NCBI RefSeq assembly: GCF_027172205.1
Contig: NC_070604.1
Location: 4,975,501-5,039,500, forward strand
DNA from: Podarcis raffonei
Taxonomy: Eukaryota; Chordata; Lepidosauria; Squamata; Lacertidae
Length of the DNA: 64,000 nt
Direction: 5' to 3'
The stretch's first letter is position 1, and each line of letters starts with the position of its first letter. Below, piece after piece: positions 1 through 22,738 of the stretch. The notes below the pieces were generated by a model. It was not told the DNA's origin. It saw only the letters and a list, made by a program, of their open reading frames with translations, and did no database searches. Position numbers and translations under genes: made by a program.

Positions 1-416
1 TGCCAAAGCTCCCTCTAACAATGAAAGCAGGCATGGTGAAATAAACTTGTATTATCGGTCCATTTTTGACTCTGACCCTACCCACAAGGGGCAAGTTGCC
101 CAGGAGGAAATGTGGCCCTGGGGCTGAAATGGTTCCCTGATCCCCGTCATAGGAGAAAAGTCTTCTGATTTTTCTCCCCTACACATCTGCATGCTAATGT
201 TCTATTTCCCCCTCGACTTCCAACCTGGCTTCCTATTAGTTGGGGTGGAATTCCTTATCTAATGTTAGGAGCATCCCTGCGTTCCACAGGCAACTTAGCA
301 CGGTCATTCCACCTCCCACAACAGCAAGTGAAGACCTGAAAATATGCCATAGAATAACAGGAGTGTTGCTTGCAAAAGAAAGAAGCTTTGGGTAACTCCG
401 ATTAATTTTCATGTCA

Positions 417-10900
<10,484 letters not shown>

Positions 10901-10933
10901 CCTTCCTCCCGGCTCCGTCCTCTTCCCTCACGG

Positions 10934-10947
10934 TTTTGGCGCCAAAA
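10934..10947. promoter_or_regulatory. E2F site, perfect 14-bp palindrome
   Basis: TTTTGGCGCCAAAA lies 34-47 bp upstream of the MCM3 ATG. It is an ideal E2F consensus and its own reverse complement. E2F control of MCM genes at G1/S is established; occupancy here is inferred. Confidence 0.85.
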
Positions 10948-10957
10948 GCGCGCCGCC

Positions 10958-10970
10958 TTTTCCCGCCAAA
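10958..10970. promoter_or_regulatory. second E2F site upstream of MCM3
   Basis: TTTTCCCGCCAAA matches TTTSSCGC-type E2F sites. It lies 11 bp beyond the palindromic site, a paired arrangement common in G1/S promoters. Confidence 0.8.
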
Positions 10971-11010
10971 CCGAGCGGAGGGCGGTGGGCGGAGCTCTCC
11001 AACACGCCGC

Positions 11011-11081
11011 CCAATGGAACGGCACGCACGGCGCGGAACTCCAATCGCGGCTCCGCGCACGTCCGGAAACTGCCGGCCAAT
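11011..11081. promoter_or_regulatory. three CCAAT boxes (NF-Y) upstream of MCM3
   Basis: CCAAT occurs at 11011, 11041 and 11077, with spacings of 30 and 36 bp. That spacing is typical of multi-CCAAT NF-Y promoters of cell-cycle genes. All three lie within 185 bp of the ATG. Confidence 0.6.
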
Positions 11082-11128
11082 CCGGCGGTAGGCGCGGGAG
11101 GGAGGAGGCGGGCCCTCGCGTCCCCGGT

Positions 11129-11147
11129 GCATTGTGGGGCTTGTAGT
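11129..11147 (-). promoter_or_regulatory. ZNF143/THAP11 (SBS-type) site
   Basis: The minus strand reads ACTACAAGCCCCACAATGC, close to the Staf/ZNF143 SBS consensus ACTACAANTCCCANAATGC. It is about 230 bp upstream of the MCM3 ATG, within the island. Confidence 0.65.
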
Positions 11148-11251
11148 TCGCGGCCGTGAGTTCCTGGTTTCTCTCGGTTTCCCGCGCGAAATGAGCCGGC
11201 CTGTAACACTGCAGCCAGGAGGGGGCGGTAATAGGCCTTTTCCCCACCAAA

Positions 11252-11503
11252 TAAGAGTCAGCGAACTTTTTCAGCAGGGGGCCGGTCCCCTGTCCCGCAG
11301 ACCTTGTGGGGGGCCGGACTATATTTTTTTTTGGGGGGGAGAACAAATTCCTATGCCCCACAAATAACCCAGAGATGCATTTTAAATAAAAGCACACTTT
11401 TTACTCATGTTAAAACACGCTGATTCCTGGAACCATCTGGGGGCCGGATTAAGAAGGCGATCGGGCTGGATCCGGCCCCCGGGCCTTAGTTTGCCTACCC
11501 ATC
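11252..11503. mobile_element. hAT-type MITE upstream of MCM3
   Basis: It starts near GAGTCAGCGAACTTTTTCAG (from the common CAGGGGTCAGCAAAC form) and ends TAGTTTGCCTACCC. Inside are GGGGGCCGGACTATAT and CACAAATAACCCAGAGATGC. A related, shorter copy is at 25933. Terminal repeats are imperfect. About 250 bp, non-coding. The hAT assignment rests on the terminal form. Confidence 0.65.
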
Positions 11504-12169
11504 CTCCAGTGCAAGATTGCAGTTCCTTTGCTCTCCACTGCCTGTTATCCCTGGGATTCTCCAGGAAAGAAGAGCCTTGCAGGATCAGGCCCATGCATAG
11601 CCCACCACGTCCAGGATCCTGTTCTTGCAACGCCCAACGTGGGGGGGGAAGGGTTAACTGCTCTCCCCACCCCACCCCCAGACCCCACTCCCCATCCTGC
11701 TCAAATCCCCTGCAACACATAAACACACAGCTATTCAACATGTAAAAACTTTTTTTTTTTAATCAATGCAGCCACACGATTGTCATGTCCCGCTTGGCCC
11801 AAGAGCGCTATGCAAAGGAGCCTCTGCAGCAGCAGAACTTTCTGTGATGTGTGACACAAAATGGGGAATAAGAATCACTTATCCTAAAACACATCTTTCA
11901 ACCTGATCTCTCTGTATTTCTTAAATAACCGGTGATCTTTAGCACATGATTTTGACTGATGCCAGTGGTCCTCCCTCTGTCGGCAAAGCAGCACTTACTT
12001 AACACCTGCAGGTGCAGGATTGCTCCCTTAATCTTTCCTCCTTTTTTACGCTACAGAAGTTGTGTTCTTTCTTCTCCTTTCACACATGATCATGTGTGGT
12101 GAATTTGAGGTGTTTAATAACAAATAGCCTACCCCATCATTTTCCTTGTGATTGGTCATATCAGCAGAA

Positions 12170-12470
12170 TCAAGTGGCACAGAATATCTGTTCCGCATTT
12201 GTAAGACCTGAACCGTTTACTTTGGAACTCCCTGCCCACTGAGATCAAGCAGACGCCTTCCTTGTACTCTTTTCAGTACAGTTCCTGCTAAAAAAGATTA
12301 TTGCTTAGACAAGCCTGCCTAGATGCTTAGAAAGTTGCGGTAGTTTTAATCTGTTTCAGTATTTTAAAGTAGGGTTGTGTTTTTTTCTTGATTTTCTTGG
12401 TTTATCTTTTTGTAAACCACTTTGAAGTTTTTTTAATGAAGAAGAGGTATATACATTTTATTAAATAAAC
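12170..12470 (+). mobile_element. old L2/CR1-type LINE 3' remnant
   Basis: TTTGGAACTCCCTGCCCACT resembles the LINE coding end (LWNSLP), followed by ATCAAGCAGACGCC. It closes with GTAAACCACTTTGAAG and an ATTAAATAAACAAATGA tail. Strongly decayed. Confidence 0.5.
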
Positions 12471-12961
12471 AAATGACAGCTGACACTGAGCATATAAAGT
12501 GTTGTGTTCTTTATATACTACTAATGATGAAATGGCTCACTAAGACTCTCAATTTTCTTTCTGTTGCGTGTGTGTGTTTCTTTTTTTTTAACAAGAATAA
12601 AAATATATTATCCATTACTTCTTATATTGTTTGTATTTTTGGGTGAGGTGTACATGTGTATATTTAGTAGGGCTTCTAACATTTTTTATATCATGTGTTA
12701 GTGAACATATGTGTACTACTAATACATTAAACTAAACAGACAAAAAAATCAAGGTAAAATTCACCTCCAACTTTCCCTCAAAAGACAGGCGTTCTATTGA
12801 AAACATCTATATTTGGAAGCCCATTAAAATGACTGTGTTAATTTTCAACATAAAATAATAAACCATCCAGTCTTGTAAACAAAGAACAAGGAAACTGCAG
12901 CCAAATCTCCCAGTATTGAATGAGGGATAGGTAGAACCAACATCTTCGTAGTAACACGACA

Positions 12962-13072
12962 TACCCACTCTGGGCGGCTTCCAGCATATATAAAAACATA
13001 ATAAAACATTAGACGTTAAAAAATGTCCCTATACAGAGGTGCCTTCAGAGGTCTTCTAAAGGATGTATATTT
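12962..13072 (-). mobile_element. L2-type LINE 3' tail
   Basis: CCACTCTGGGCGGCTTCCAG, then CATAATAAAACATT and GTGCCTTCAGAGGTCTTCTA: the reverse complement of the L2-type 3' UTR seen at 47.6-48.0 kb. Confidence 0.75.
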
Positions 13073-14256
13073 ACTTAGCTCAGGGGTCGCAACTCTACAC
13101 CCTCCTACATTTCTCCAATTGAAATAGGGACGTCCTAAGGAAAAGTGGGACATTCTAGGATCAAATCAGATTCTGTAAATCCAGGACTGTCCCTGGAAAA
13201 TAAGGACACTTGGAGGGTCTGACATGAATGAGTGAAGTGGAGCAACAACAGCCACATAACAGTGTTTCATGCCGTCCCAATCTCTGAGTGGCGTGAAATT
13301 CCAAGGGTCCCAGGCACTTCTCCAGGGTGTGTGTTTCCTTTTGGAAATGACACACAGTGGAGACTGTGGTGTCTTTATGATATATGGTTTAATTCCACAT
13401 ATATACAACCTAAGCCTAGATGGAGAGTGCAGAGCAGTCACATCCCAAGAGGGTCTTCTTGCCTTCTCTCTAAGCGCAGCGTTGGATTCAAACAGACACC
13501 AGCCATTTCTCTGCCTCCTGCTCTCTCTGTATGTCTCATAATTTCTTCCTCCTGGCTTCTAACCCACCTGGTGTGAGGTGATAGCTCTGTGTATTTGAGC
13601 TGTGTGTTGGGTGCTTCTAAACCCACAGGACATCACTTTACACACTTGACAAAGCTGATAGCAATCCTTGAAAGAAAGAAAAAGACTTTAAAGTGATAAA
13701 ATTTTAGATGATAAATGTTTAGACTTTAAAGCGTCACAAGACTGTTGTTTTTGCTGCAAGAGACTCTGTGAAAATTGGTTTAATGGGCTAGATTGTGAAA
13801 GAAACTACCCTTAAGGCGGGCTTGTAAATACCCACTTAACTGGATACCAGTAGCAAGTTAGGGGGCTATGAAGCAAGTGGGTATGTTTGTGACAAGCACA
13901 CGAAATCAAAACATGTATCTCGCAAGCAGCACCTTTTAGGGGCCACCACCATGCTAAATCATTGCTGGCTGCAGCCCTGCTCCCTTCCACTGAAAAAGTA
14001 AAACAGAAAACAGGCTTCACTGGGGATAGATAATTCTTACTCTTTCAGCCCTTTTAGGAGGTGAAATGGGCCTTCAGTTGTACTTTGCAAAAAGGGTTGC
14101 TTGTCTCCCCATCCCAATAAGCTGCTGTTAGAGATTTTGGGGGGAAACAACGTCATGGGGCCACATTCTTAAAGTGATTGTTAGCTACTTTGGTTTTCAT
14201 TATTCAAATATTTTTTCCAGGAAGAACAGCTTGTGCCCAAAATGTATCGGGAAATA

Positions 14257-14501
14257 CAGTGGACACTCGGGTTGCGAACGTGATCTGTGTGGGATGCACG
14301 CTTGCAACCGGCAGTGGCGCGTCTGCGCATGCGTGGGTTGCAATTCAGCGCTTCTGCACATTCACAAAGTGCGATTTAGTGCTTCTGCGCATGTGCAACC
14401 GCCGAAACCCGGAAGTAACCTGTTCTGGTACTTCCGGGTTTTGGCGCGTCCGTAACCTGAAAAAATGCAACCTGAAGCATCTGTAACCCGAGGTATGACT
14501 G
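14257..14501. mobile_element. TA-MITE, core type B (copy 3)
   Basis: CAGTGGACACTCGGGTTGCG to ACCCGAGGTATGACTG, TA on both sides, 245 bp. The words GTAACCTGAA, GCAACCTGAAGC and GTAACCCGAGG are stacked at the right end and CTGCGCATGCG-like words occur in the core. Confidence 0.78.
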
Positions 14502-16087
14502 TACTATTGTTGTGGTGGTTTTTAAAGCACCATCCTGGAACCCACTGGAATGTTTTTAGAGCCTTAATATTTGAAGGATGGGTCAGGAGCAGGCACCTGA
14601 TTCTGTTTTGTACCTTTTCTTGCTCCTGAACGGAATAGAGTATAGATAACAAGGAGTCTTCTTTTGCTGGCGGCAACAAAGGCTGCCAGTGTGACCTTGA
14701 GCCGAACACCTGTAAGGACCAAGAATGAAGAATTCATTAACTCAGGCTCAGTAATAGCCTTGTATGGTAATTGGCATTAGAACCAATGGCCCGTGTCAAG
14801 GTAACGAGAATAGGAACTAAAAATAGTGGCTGGCTGCTCTCCATTTGAGAATGCCCGTTTGAGCAATGCTAAAGCCATGTTCTATTGGAACAGTCCAGCT
14901 TTAAAGAAAATAGAGAAATGAAATCAGAAGGCACGAGCCTTGGCTGGATTGACTTCTTTCTTTAACCCCCCCCACGCCACCCCTACCTAGGCTTGTCACC
15001 TGTCCTGTATAATACAGGATTGTCCCGTATTTCGTCCTGCATTGATACAGTTTGTCCTGTATTTCAGGTCTTTTCTGTCTCTGCCAAGTTAGGGATCCTC
15101 TCCAAATGTATGTGTTCGAAAAGGTCATGTATTTAAGCTCTGGGTAGCCAAACTCGGACCAGTCCCAGGGGGCCACCCTGTTAGGCTGCAATAGATTGTA
15201 ATGGATTGCTTTGAAGTCACGTCAGCAACAGATGAAAAAATAAATCGCCCCCAATTGCCCTGCCCTGTCTTGTATTTTAACAGAACAAAGGTGGCAAGTC
15301 CCCCACAAGTTCTAAGAGAGGGACCACTGTAGCGCTATCTCCGCAAGGTTAATTGTTTTTATTTTGTAGCTATCAGTAGCCATTGTTTATTGGGTAACTA
15401 TCAGTAGCAATAGGCATTCTCGGTATTACCTGGTGCCACATTTCTGAAAGCTAGCTATCTTAATGGTGGTCTATATCGGCGGGTGGAACCAACCTCTGGC
15501 TCCCCAGATGCTGCTGGTCTAGAATTCTTGTCCTGCCTGATTATGAGCTGGTCTGCTTGCTGGGTCTGCCAGGAACTGGGAAGCCATCAAGACCTGGAAG
15601 GCTTCAGGTCCCGTCCCCCATATCAAATCTGATTCTGATGGGAAGATCCAGGCTATGGCATTTCTGTTCTCAATTAGCAGCTCAAGCACAAGGGTGGGGA
15701 GCCCTTCTGCGGCCCGAGGGGCACATTTCCTCATGGGCCCCTGCCCCTTCCTGTGGTTGCATGCCAGTGGTGGGAGAAGGCAAAGACAAAAGCGGGTGAA
15801 CTGACAGAGACGGTTCTCACCTTTGCACAGTAACCTGCCTTCCAGCTCCACAGGCGCCAGAGGTTTCTGCAGGCAAATGCCCTGCCTTTGCAACAACAAC
15901 TTGGTAGTTTTTTGACCAGTCAGTCTGGACTGTGGTTTGTATGATGGGCAATTGTTTTTTTATCAGTGCTGGTCCAGGGACAATTTATGATGTTAATTTA
16001 AACACCTTACAGCCAAATCCTATGCATGGAAAAGTATGGGAAATGTCTTTCATATCGGCAACAACAGGGAGGTGTTGGGTGTTTTTT

Positions 16088-16418
16088 CGTGATATGATAG
16101 CCATGTTCAAATATATAAAAGGATGTCACATAGAGGAGGGAGAAAGGTTGTTTTCTGCTGCTCCAGAGAAGCGGACACGGAGCAACGGATCCAAACTACA
16201 AGAAAGAAGATTCCACCTAAACATTAGGAAGGACTTCCTGACAGTAAGAGCTGTTCGACAGTGGAATTTGCTGCCAAGGAGTGTGGTGGAGTCTCCTTCT
16301 TTGGAGGTCTTTAAGCAGAGGCTTGACAACCATATGTCAGGAGTGCTCTGATGGTGTTTCCTGCTTGGCAGGGGGTTGGACTCGATGGCCCTTGTGGTCT
16401 CTTCCAACTCTATGATTC
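16088..16418 (+). mobile_element. CR1 LINE 3' end, young copy
   Basis: Begins GTGATATGATAGCCATGTTC and ends CTTCCAACTCTATGATTC. The coding tail, through LDNHMSGVL, differs by about one residue in 85 from the CR1 at 48.9-50.6 kb, so both are recent copies of one subfamily. It is 5'-truncated and its tail has run into a CTT microsatellite. Confidence 0.9.
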
Positions 16419-16473
16419 TTCTTCTTCTTCTTCTTCTTCTTCTTCTTCTTCTTCTTCTTCTTCTTCTTCTTCT
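16417..16473. repeat. (CTT)n microsatellite
   Basis: About 18 CTT/TTC units directly at the CR1 3' end, probably grown from the CR1 tail. It gives a meaningless poly-leucine frame. Confidence 0.95.
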
Positions 16474-17178
16474 CTTCAGTTATTCCCCCCTAACATATAC
16501 TGTGAGTAATATGTCCATGTTCCCTTCCACCTCCTGCCTTTGCTCCCCTTGGCCCTGGCCCAAGAGGCGTTATGGCTCGCAAACAGCTGAGCTGCATTTT
16601 CATTTTGCTGAGGAGTTCCTTCCTTGACTAAGGATAATCAGAAACTTGGGAAGTCCTGCTCCTCCCTGACCTTTAGCTGCACACTGATATTGCTGGCAAA
16701 TTGAGATGACGGGACTTGTTGCCTTTTGTTTGTCTACATGAGTCAACAAATTCTTTCTTTAAATTATCCTCACTGTTAATAGTAACCAGGGAACAATAAA
16801 GCCAACACAACTTCTGGCTGAAAGATAACATGGTCCCTAAGAAGGCAAAGAAGAAACCGCCTCTTACTCAGGACAACACCCTCTGTGAGTCAGTCCTGCA
16901 AAGTGAAGACAGGGAGAAGGTAGTTTTTTAAGGCCCAGCATAAAAGCCAAATACGATAAAAACCCACAGGGTTGCTGTTAAGTTGTGGGTGAACATACCA
17001 GACGATGCAGCCATTTCTCCAAAGCAGCTCTTTATTGGTAAGCTGGAACAGAACTGAACAGCAAACAGCTCAGCCGGCCTGCTTTTCTAGGCAGCCGGCT
17101 GTCAACATTGTAGCAACAACAACCACCCAGGGTTTCCAGCCTAAATTAACTTACGAGGACCTGAGTGAAAACTATATA

Positions 17179-17452
17179 CAGTGGTACCTCGCAAGACGAA
17201 ATTAATTCGTTCTGCGAGTTTTTTCGTCTTGCGAATTTTTCGTCTTGCGAAGCACGGAACTGCACCTCTTCAAGCAACGCACCCTGGGTATTAACGGTTT
17301 TAAGAAAAAGGAAACAAACTTGCAAGACGTTTCCGTCTTGCGAAGCAAGCCTGTAGGGAAATTCGTCTTGCGAAGCAACTCAAAAAACGAAAAACTCTTT
17401 CGTCTTGCGAGTTTTCTGTCTTACGAGGCATTCGTCTTGCGAGGTACCACTG
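17179..17452. mobile_element. TA-MITE, core type C: nine TTCGTCTTGCGA words (copy 4)
   Basis: Termini CAGTGGTACCTCGCAAGACG and CTTGCGAGGTACCACTG, flanked by TA, 274 bp. The 11-12-bp word TTCGTCTTGCGA recurs in direct orientation near 17224, 17240, 17332, 17363, 17400, 17419 and 17431, and inverted near 17188 and 17319. The outermost words merge with the terminal repeats. Non-coding. Confidence 0.85.
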
Positions 17453-17739
17453 TACACGATACTCCTGGTGGCCAGGGTGAGAACTTCAATACATAACAGT
17501 TGCAACTGCCATTATTTTCAGAACCTCTCTCTTTTCTCTCTCTTTTCTCTTTTTTGTAAATCGACAATGTTAAAAACATAATTATGACCATCTGTAATGT
17601 ATGTTTTATTTCCTTCGTACCTCACACTTCGTATTTCCTTCATACCTCACACTTTACAGTTCTTTCTTCCGCCAACCCTGCTTGTATTTCTAAGGGTTTT
17701 GCTGGCCTTTAGTCACAGTTGATTGTATTCGCTACTTTG

Positions 17740-17862
17740 CCCTGGATTGTTGGCTGATATTTTATTGTGTATTTTTACTGTCGTTTCTTTTGTGACCAAA
17801 GCCTTCTAAAATTTAAAAGAAAGGCAGTGTATAAATATTTTAGATAAATAAATAAATGTGCC
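17740..17862 (+). repeat. LINE-type 3' tail remnant
   Basis: Ends in GGCAGTGTATAAATATTTTA with an AAATAAATAAATG tail, the common CR1/L3-like tail form. Confidence 0.4.
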
Positions 17863-18216
17863 TGTAGAAGAGAGGATAGCATTTTATGCATCTGATATTG
17901 TCCACAAAATCTTACACCACAATAAATTCGATAGTCTGTAAGGTGCCACAAAACTCTCTTTTCCTTCTGCCAACAGAACTACTAATTATCATGATGAATT
18001 CTGCCATGAATTGTTGCCTGCTTAAAAAGTATCACGACCTTCCACTGTCAGACTGAAGGAATATGATTTTTCTGTCTGGTCTCATGGGAGCATCAGCTAG
18101 ATTCTAGTATATGTCACTTCATTTCACATTAGATTATCTATCATGGAGATAGGAACAGTTTGTGCATGCTTTATTTGCAAAAAAACCCTACACCATTGGC
18201 AATATAAAATACAATG

Positions 18217-18250
18217 AATACATACACACACACACACACATATATATATA
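18217..18250. repeat. (CA)n(TA)n microsatellite
   Basis: ACACACACACACACA then TATATATATA. Confidence 0.9.
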
Positions 18251-19143
18251 AAAAACAAATGCACACAAACACATTCTGGTCTGCTTTGCATGTCATGCTG
18301 GCATTGCTTTCAAAATAGATATGCTGTTAAGCACTGGATTTCTGCAGGATAAATTTGATTTAATTACAGTGATCTGCTGAATAATTGCTTCTAATACGGA
18401 TCCTCAAATATGATATCCATGTCTTAGGTTTGCTGAGCAAGAGAAAAAGATTTTGGGGTTAGCAAGTCAGTAAAACATTTTAACTTCACATTATCTAGTA
18501 CTGTACACTTCCAGAACAACTAATAAATATTTTTTCCTGTTAATGTTCCTTGTGCCCAAATTGAAAACAAAAACAAAAACTTTCAGTTGAAGCTGATTTT
18601 TCAGTGATAAGTAAAACCAAATTGATTCTACAAAAGATGTAAAAATAACGCTCCACAGAAGGTTGTTTTATAATTTAAAGAATATATTTATTCTATTTCT
18701 TTGGTTGATGGGGGTAAACTGGACAATGAGATCCAGAGGTGACAAATCATTAGAATCTCAAATGTATGTGCATACTTTCTAAAATGTTTTTGTATTTTCA
18801 AACACTTTTCAAGGTCAGTGGGGGGGGGAGGGGAACTTAATGACCCCGCTTTTCTGCAAGAGCAGTTTGTAGCAAAACAAGTCTGTTATCCACTGGTTCA
18901 AACTGGGTCTGATATTTGACAACCTCTGTTCTGACTTAAATAAAAACCTCTTGACCAGTTCATCATAAATACTCAAGTATAGCCACATGAATGTACAGCG
19001 GTTTCTTTAAAAGGTCGTTTTGCTTATGGTTTATATAGTGCTACTATCCTTTCAGAAGTCAGGATATTTTGAAATGCAAAGAACACCTTTTTTCATAGCA
19101 GAAGATCAAATAATGCTAAGCAGACAGTGCAATAATCCATCTA

Positions 19144-19403
19144 CAGTGGTACTTCGGGATGTGAACGGGATCCGTTCCGGAGTCCCGTTCGCATCCCGAA
19201 AGGAATGCAAGACGCGATGGCGCATCTGCGCATGCATGGGTCACGTTTTGCCGCTTCCGCGCATGCGCGTGACGTCATTTTTAGTGTCTGCGCATGCACG
19301 AGCAGCGAAACCCGGAAGTGACACGCTCCGTTACTTCTGGGTTGCTGTGCAGCGCAACTCAAACGCGCTCAACCCGAAGCACATTCAACTTGAGGTATGA
19401 CTA
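19144..19403. mobile_element. TA-MITE, core type B (copy 5)
   Basis: CAGTGGTACTTCGGGATGTG to TTGAGGTATGACTA, TA on both sides, 260 bp. GGGATGTGAACGGGATCC is mirrored a few bases later by TCCCGTTCGCATCCCG. Three or four TGCGCATGC words are in the core. Confidence 0.8.
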
Positions 19404-22400
19404 TATTCAACTGCTCATGTGGCAGATAGGCTCTGGTTCAGGTGATAGGGATGGGAGAACGCTCTCGCCATCCCTATGTGAAGGGTATTAATAATAGTTG
19501 GTTGATATTGGGCAAGAGGGAAAGTCATCATCACTATGATATTTGTGTTTTCTTACCCAAAATGCCTTTCACCACTTCCTTTCAACATGCACTTTTTCTT
19601 CTTTGACTTTCCTCTTGCCTTCCACCTCCTTTCAATCTCACCTCCTTTCACAACCTGTCTGCCTGTGGCCTCCTTCTCGCTGCTCCTGCCTTCTTCCCCT
19701 TTGGTTTCTCAAACATTTATACACCTTTTCCTGCCTTCTTCTGCTTCCTTTTGCTTGCTGCTCCTGCCTTCGTGTCTCCCTCTCACTTTCCATTTTACCT
19801 GGCTCACTTTCTTCCACCTGATGTCATCTTCTCTGCCACTTTAACTTGCCTTTCTTCGACTTTGACTCCTCAGGCCAACTTGCCTGAAATCAAAATAAAC
19901 TGGATTTCTGGTAAAGGTACGTCATTCTCAAAAACTCAGGTAGCCAGCAGCCATACTTGGTTGGATGATGACATCTGTGGACAATCCTCAGATTCTTTGA
20001 GACTGAAGTAACATACAGCTGTAGTTCCAAAACAAAAAGGGTTTTTTGTTTTGGTTTTTAATTTGCAGAGTCCTGCCATTCTTTTTAAAAAGGCAAATCA
20101 GCACTGAAATATTCAAGTTACAGTCCTGTACATACTTGACTTCTGACTGACATAGTATCTGCTTGTTACTTTAATTAATGTTAACTAAGGGACCTGAGCC
20201 TCTTCCCTCTTTCTTGCAGGTTTCAAGGTTTTGTTTTGCTTTTTCTATGGGGGCCTTTCTTTTCCTCTGTCGCAACCACTGCTTATCTGTCCACTTGCCT
20301 GGCTCCTACTCTTAGAGTGTGCACTGAACACCACTCCTTACTATTGAGTGGACTCTCACACTGTTGGGCTTGCCCTCCAGAACGGGAGGTGTCTGGACAT
20401 ACCCCTTCCAGAGTGAGTGCCCCACTGCTGCCACCAGTCTGAGCCCCTCTTTTCTACAGAGAGCAGAGGTGCCCCATGGCTTCTAGGCCTCCCGTCACAA
20501 CTCTCTGGCTTTTGTGGCATGTCATCCACTAAAACTGGGTGCACAGCCTCTTCCACAGCCAGGGAGCATATGCCCAACAGGGATGGGACTGATCCTGCAT
20601 CAAGGCTGGGTCGGGTCAGGCCAAAGTGGGGAGGTGGGAAGAAAAGTGAAGAAAAGGCAGCAGCGCCCAGGCTCAGCTGAAGGGTTTGCATGTAGTGACA
20701 GATTTTCTGGAACCCACTGAAGACCTAGGGAGATGTTTCAGAAGGAAAAAGAGAAGGTTTACTGCTTAATGGAGTTTGCTGGGTTAGCCCACTAAAGTCT
20801 ACAACCTCTAATCTGAGCGTATTCAGTGATGTCCTGCAGAAAAGATCGTGGCAGCTTCCAGCAAAACTGCATGATTTTGTAACCTGAGAATGAGTCAAGC
20901 ATGTGTTCAAGTTCTGGCCTTTTTTAAGGTGCACACTTTCAAATTGCACACTTAACACTGCAATGTAGTGTTTGAAAGTATGTGTATCATACTCAACAGA
21001 GAGCTGGGGGTTGTTTGAGTCTCTCTGTTGCCTATACATTGTGAGACAAACTTGGGTATAATGCTGTGTAATGAGCAATAGCACTATTTGGACTTGTGTT
21101 TGAGTAGCCATACACTTGAAAGTCATGCATTTGTGGCCAGTTTATAGTTGCTTCTCTATCTGAATTTTCAGAATACAGAGAGTGGGGGAACTACCATTGT
21201 TCTCCTACCCCTTCAGAGCTTCAAAGGATTTCAGAGACACAGCTGTTTTTCACAGCTGCTGTGCTATTGAAAAACAAATTGACCTAAAGGACATGAAGAT
21301 CTGGTAATATAAAAGAAACTATCTTTGAAAAGATCAAGGGTTTGGAGAGAGATGTTGTTTCTTCCATTGCTGTTAGTCTTTAAAGCTGATGATTGCTGAT
21401 CATTGTCAGTAAATATTATAAATTAGACCCGCAGAGGTAAGATAGGGGCTGTTTAAGCTGACTGTGGAAAAAAACAAGTGCAGCACGTTGTATAGCATGT
21501 GTCAGGAAAGATGAGTGTGCATAAGTCCAAGTGACTCTCATGCATGTGATCGTTTGAGTGATCCTATTGTATCAGGGTGAACATTTTGCAGAATGCAAGT
21601 TTGTGACTACACCAAAAACTGGGATTCAGTTTGTAGCTGTCAGTTTCTGTGCAAATCTTGTGGGGACACACATATCTTGTGATTGTCTAGGATGCTGACA
21701 TTGTCCCCATAGTGGCCCAGATTCTGATCTAGAAAACAGAGCAGTTTCTCTTCCAAGCATCCTTACGAGCACAGTGAGAGTTTCACCATAGCTTTATTTT
21801 GATAATTGGGAGGGTGTGTGTGGCTTTTTAAAAAATATATTTCTCTTTGTCCTGGTTTTAATTTGGGGTGGGGTTGTTTGTTTCATTGTAAGTTGCTTTG
21901 AGTTGCCCTGGGCAAGATAACATTCAGCTTTACGCACTTGGCAGAAAAATTATGAAAAAATAAAAAGGAGGCGGATATCCAGGGAAAAGAAGACACTGGC
22001 AACCCCATCCGCCATTGCACCCGATATGTTTTGACTATGCGTGATTTGGGCTTCAGGTGCGATTCTGGGAACTCACCTCTTTGAGGTCTGTGCCCTGGGC
22101 GGCTGCCTAGCGGCCCTACTAATAGCACTGGCCCTGCAAACCCTATAATAAAAAATGCTACAACGGAGGCTGCATTTGCAGGGTGATGAAGGGGGCAGGT
22201 GAAGAGGAAATGCAGGAAGAGGAAGACGAGGAGGGCGGTGGAAAGAGGAGGCAGTTCCCATATGTGTGCAGGGCGGGTGCTCTCATTCGGCCAACCAGGC
22301 AGCCGTCTCAGATGCAGACCTCACAGGAGCCGACCTTGGAGGAACTTTATACAGTTCAGTTTTGGTTATACAGCAACTTACAGATTTCTGATGATATTTT

Positions 22401-22429
22401 AGGCCTTTGGCTAATTAAGCAATCTATGA

Positions 22430-22738
22430 CAGGGGTTCTCAAAGGGTGTGGCAAGAGAGGATGACAAGATTCATGAGCAATCATAAAATATCTAAACATT
22501 CAGTGTAGGATCAAAATGAGAGCAAGAGCATCAAGTGGTTCATGTTCTTATGTGGCTGCATTGTTTTATATTTTCTGGATGTCCCATGATCATATTCTAA
22601 CGTAGTTGTGTTCTATGTTACAAATCAAGCACTGCTGGGAGCTGTTTGTTTTCCAATGCATTTCCTATCAATAAAAACACCAGTGCTGCGCAAACAAATT
22701 CTGAGTGTGGCCCAGATAAAAATGTTTGGGAACCACTG
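22430..22738. mobile_element. hAT-type MITE, about 309 bp
   Basis: CAGGGGTTCTCAAAGG at the left mirrors TTTGGGAACCACTG at the right, the usual hAT terminal form. The body is AT-rich and non-coding. No clear 8-bp duplication remains, so it is old. Confidence 0.65.

Noticed and set aside
16376-16627. Poly-leucine protein
   Set aside because: Translation of a CTT microsatellite. The same applies to the ATT array near 47990.
17179-17452. CRISPR-like array of short repeats
   Set aside because: Spacing is irregular, orientations are mixed, and the block is bounded by transposon ends with TA targets in a vertebrate genome.
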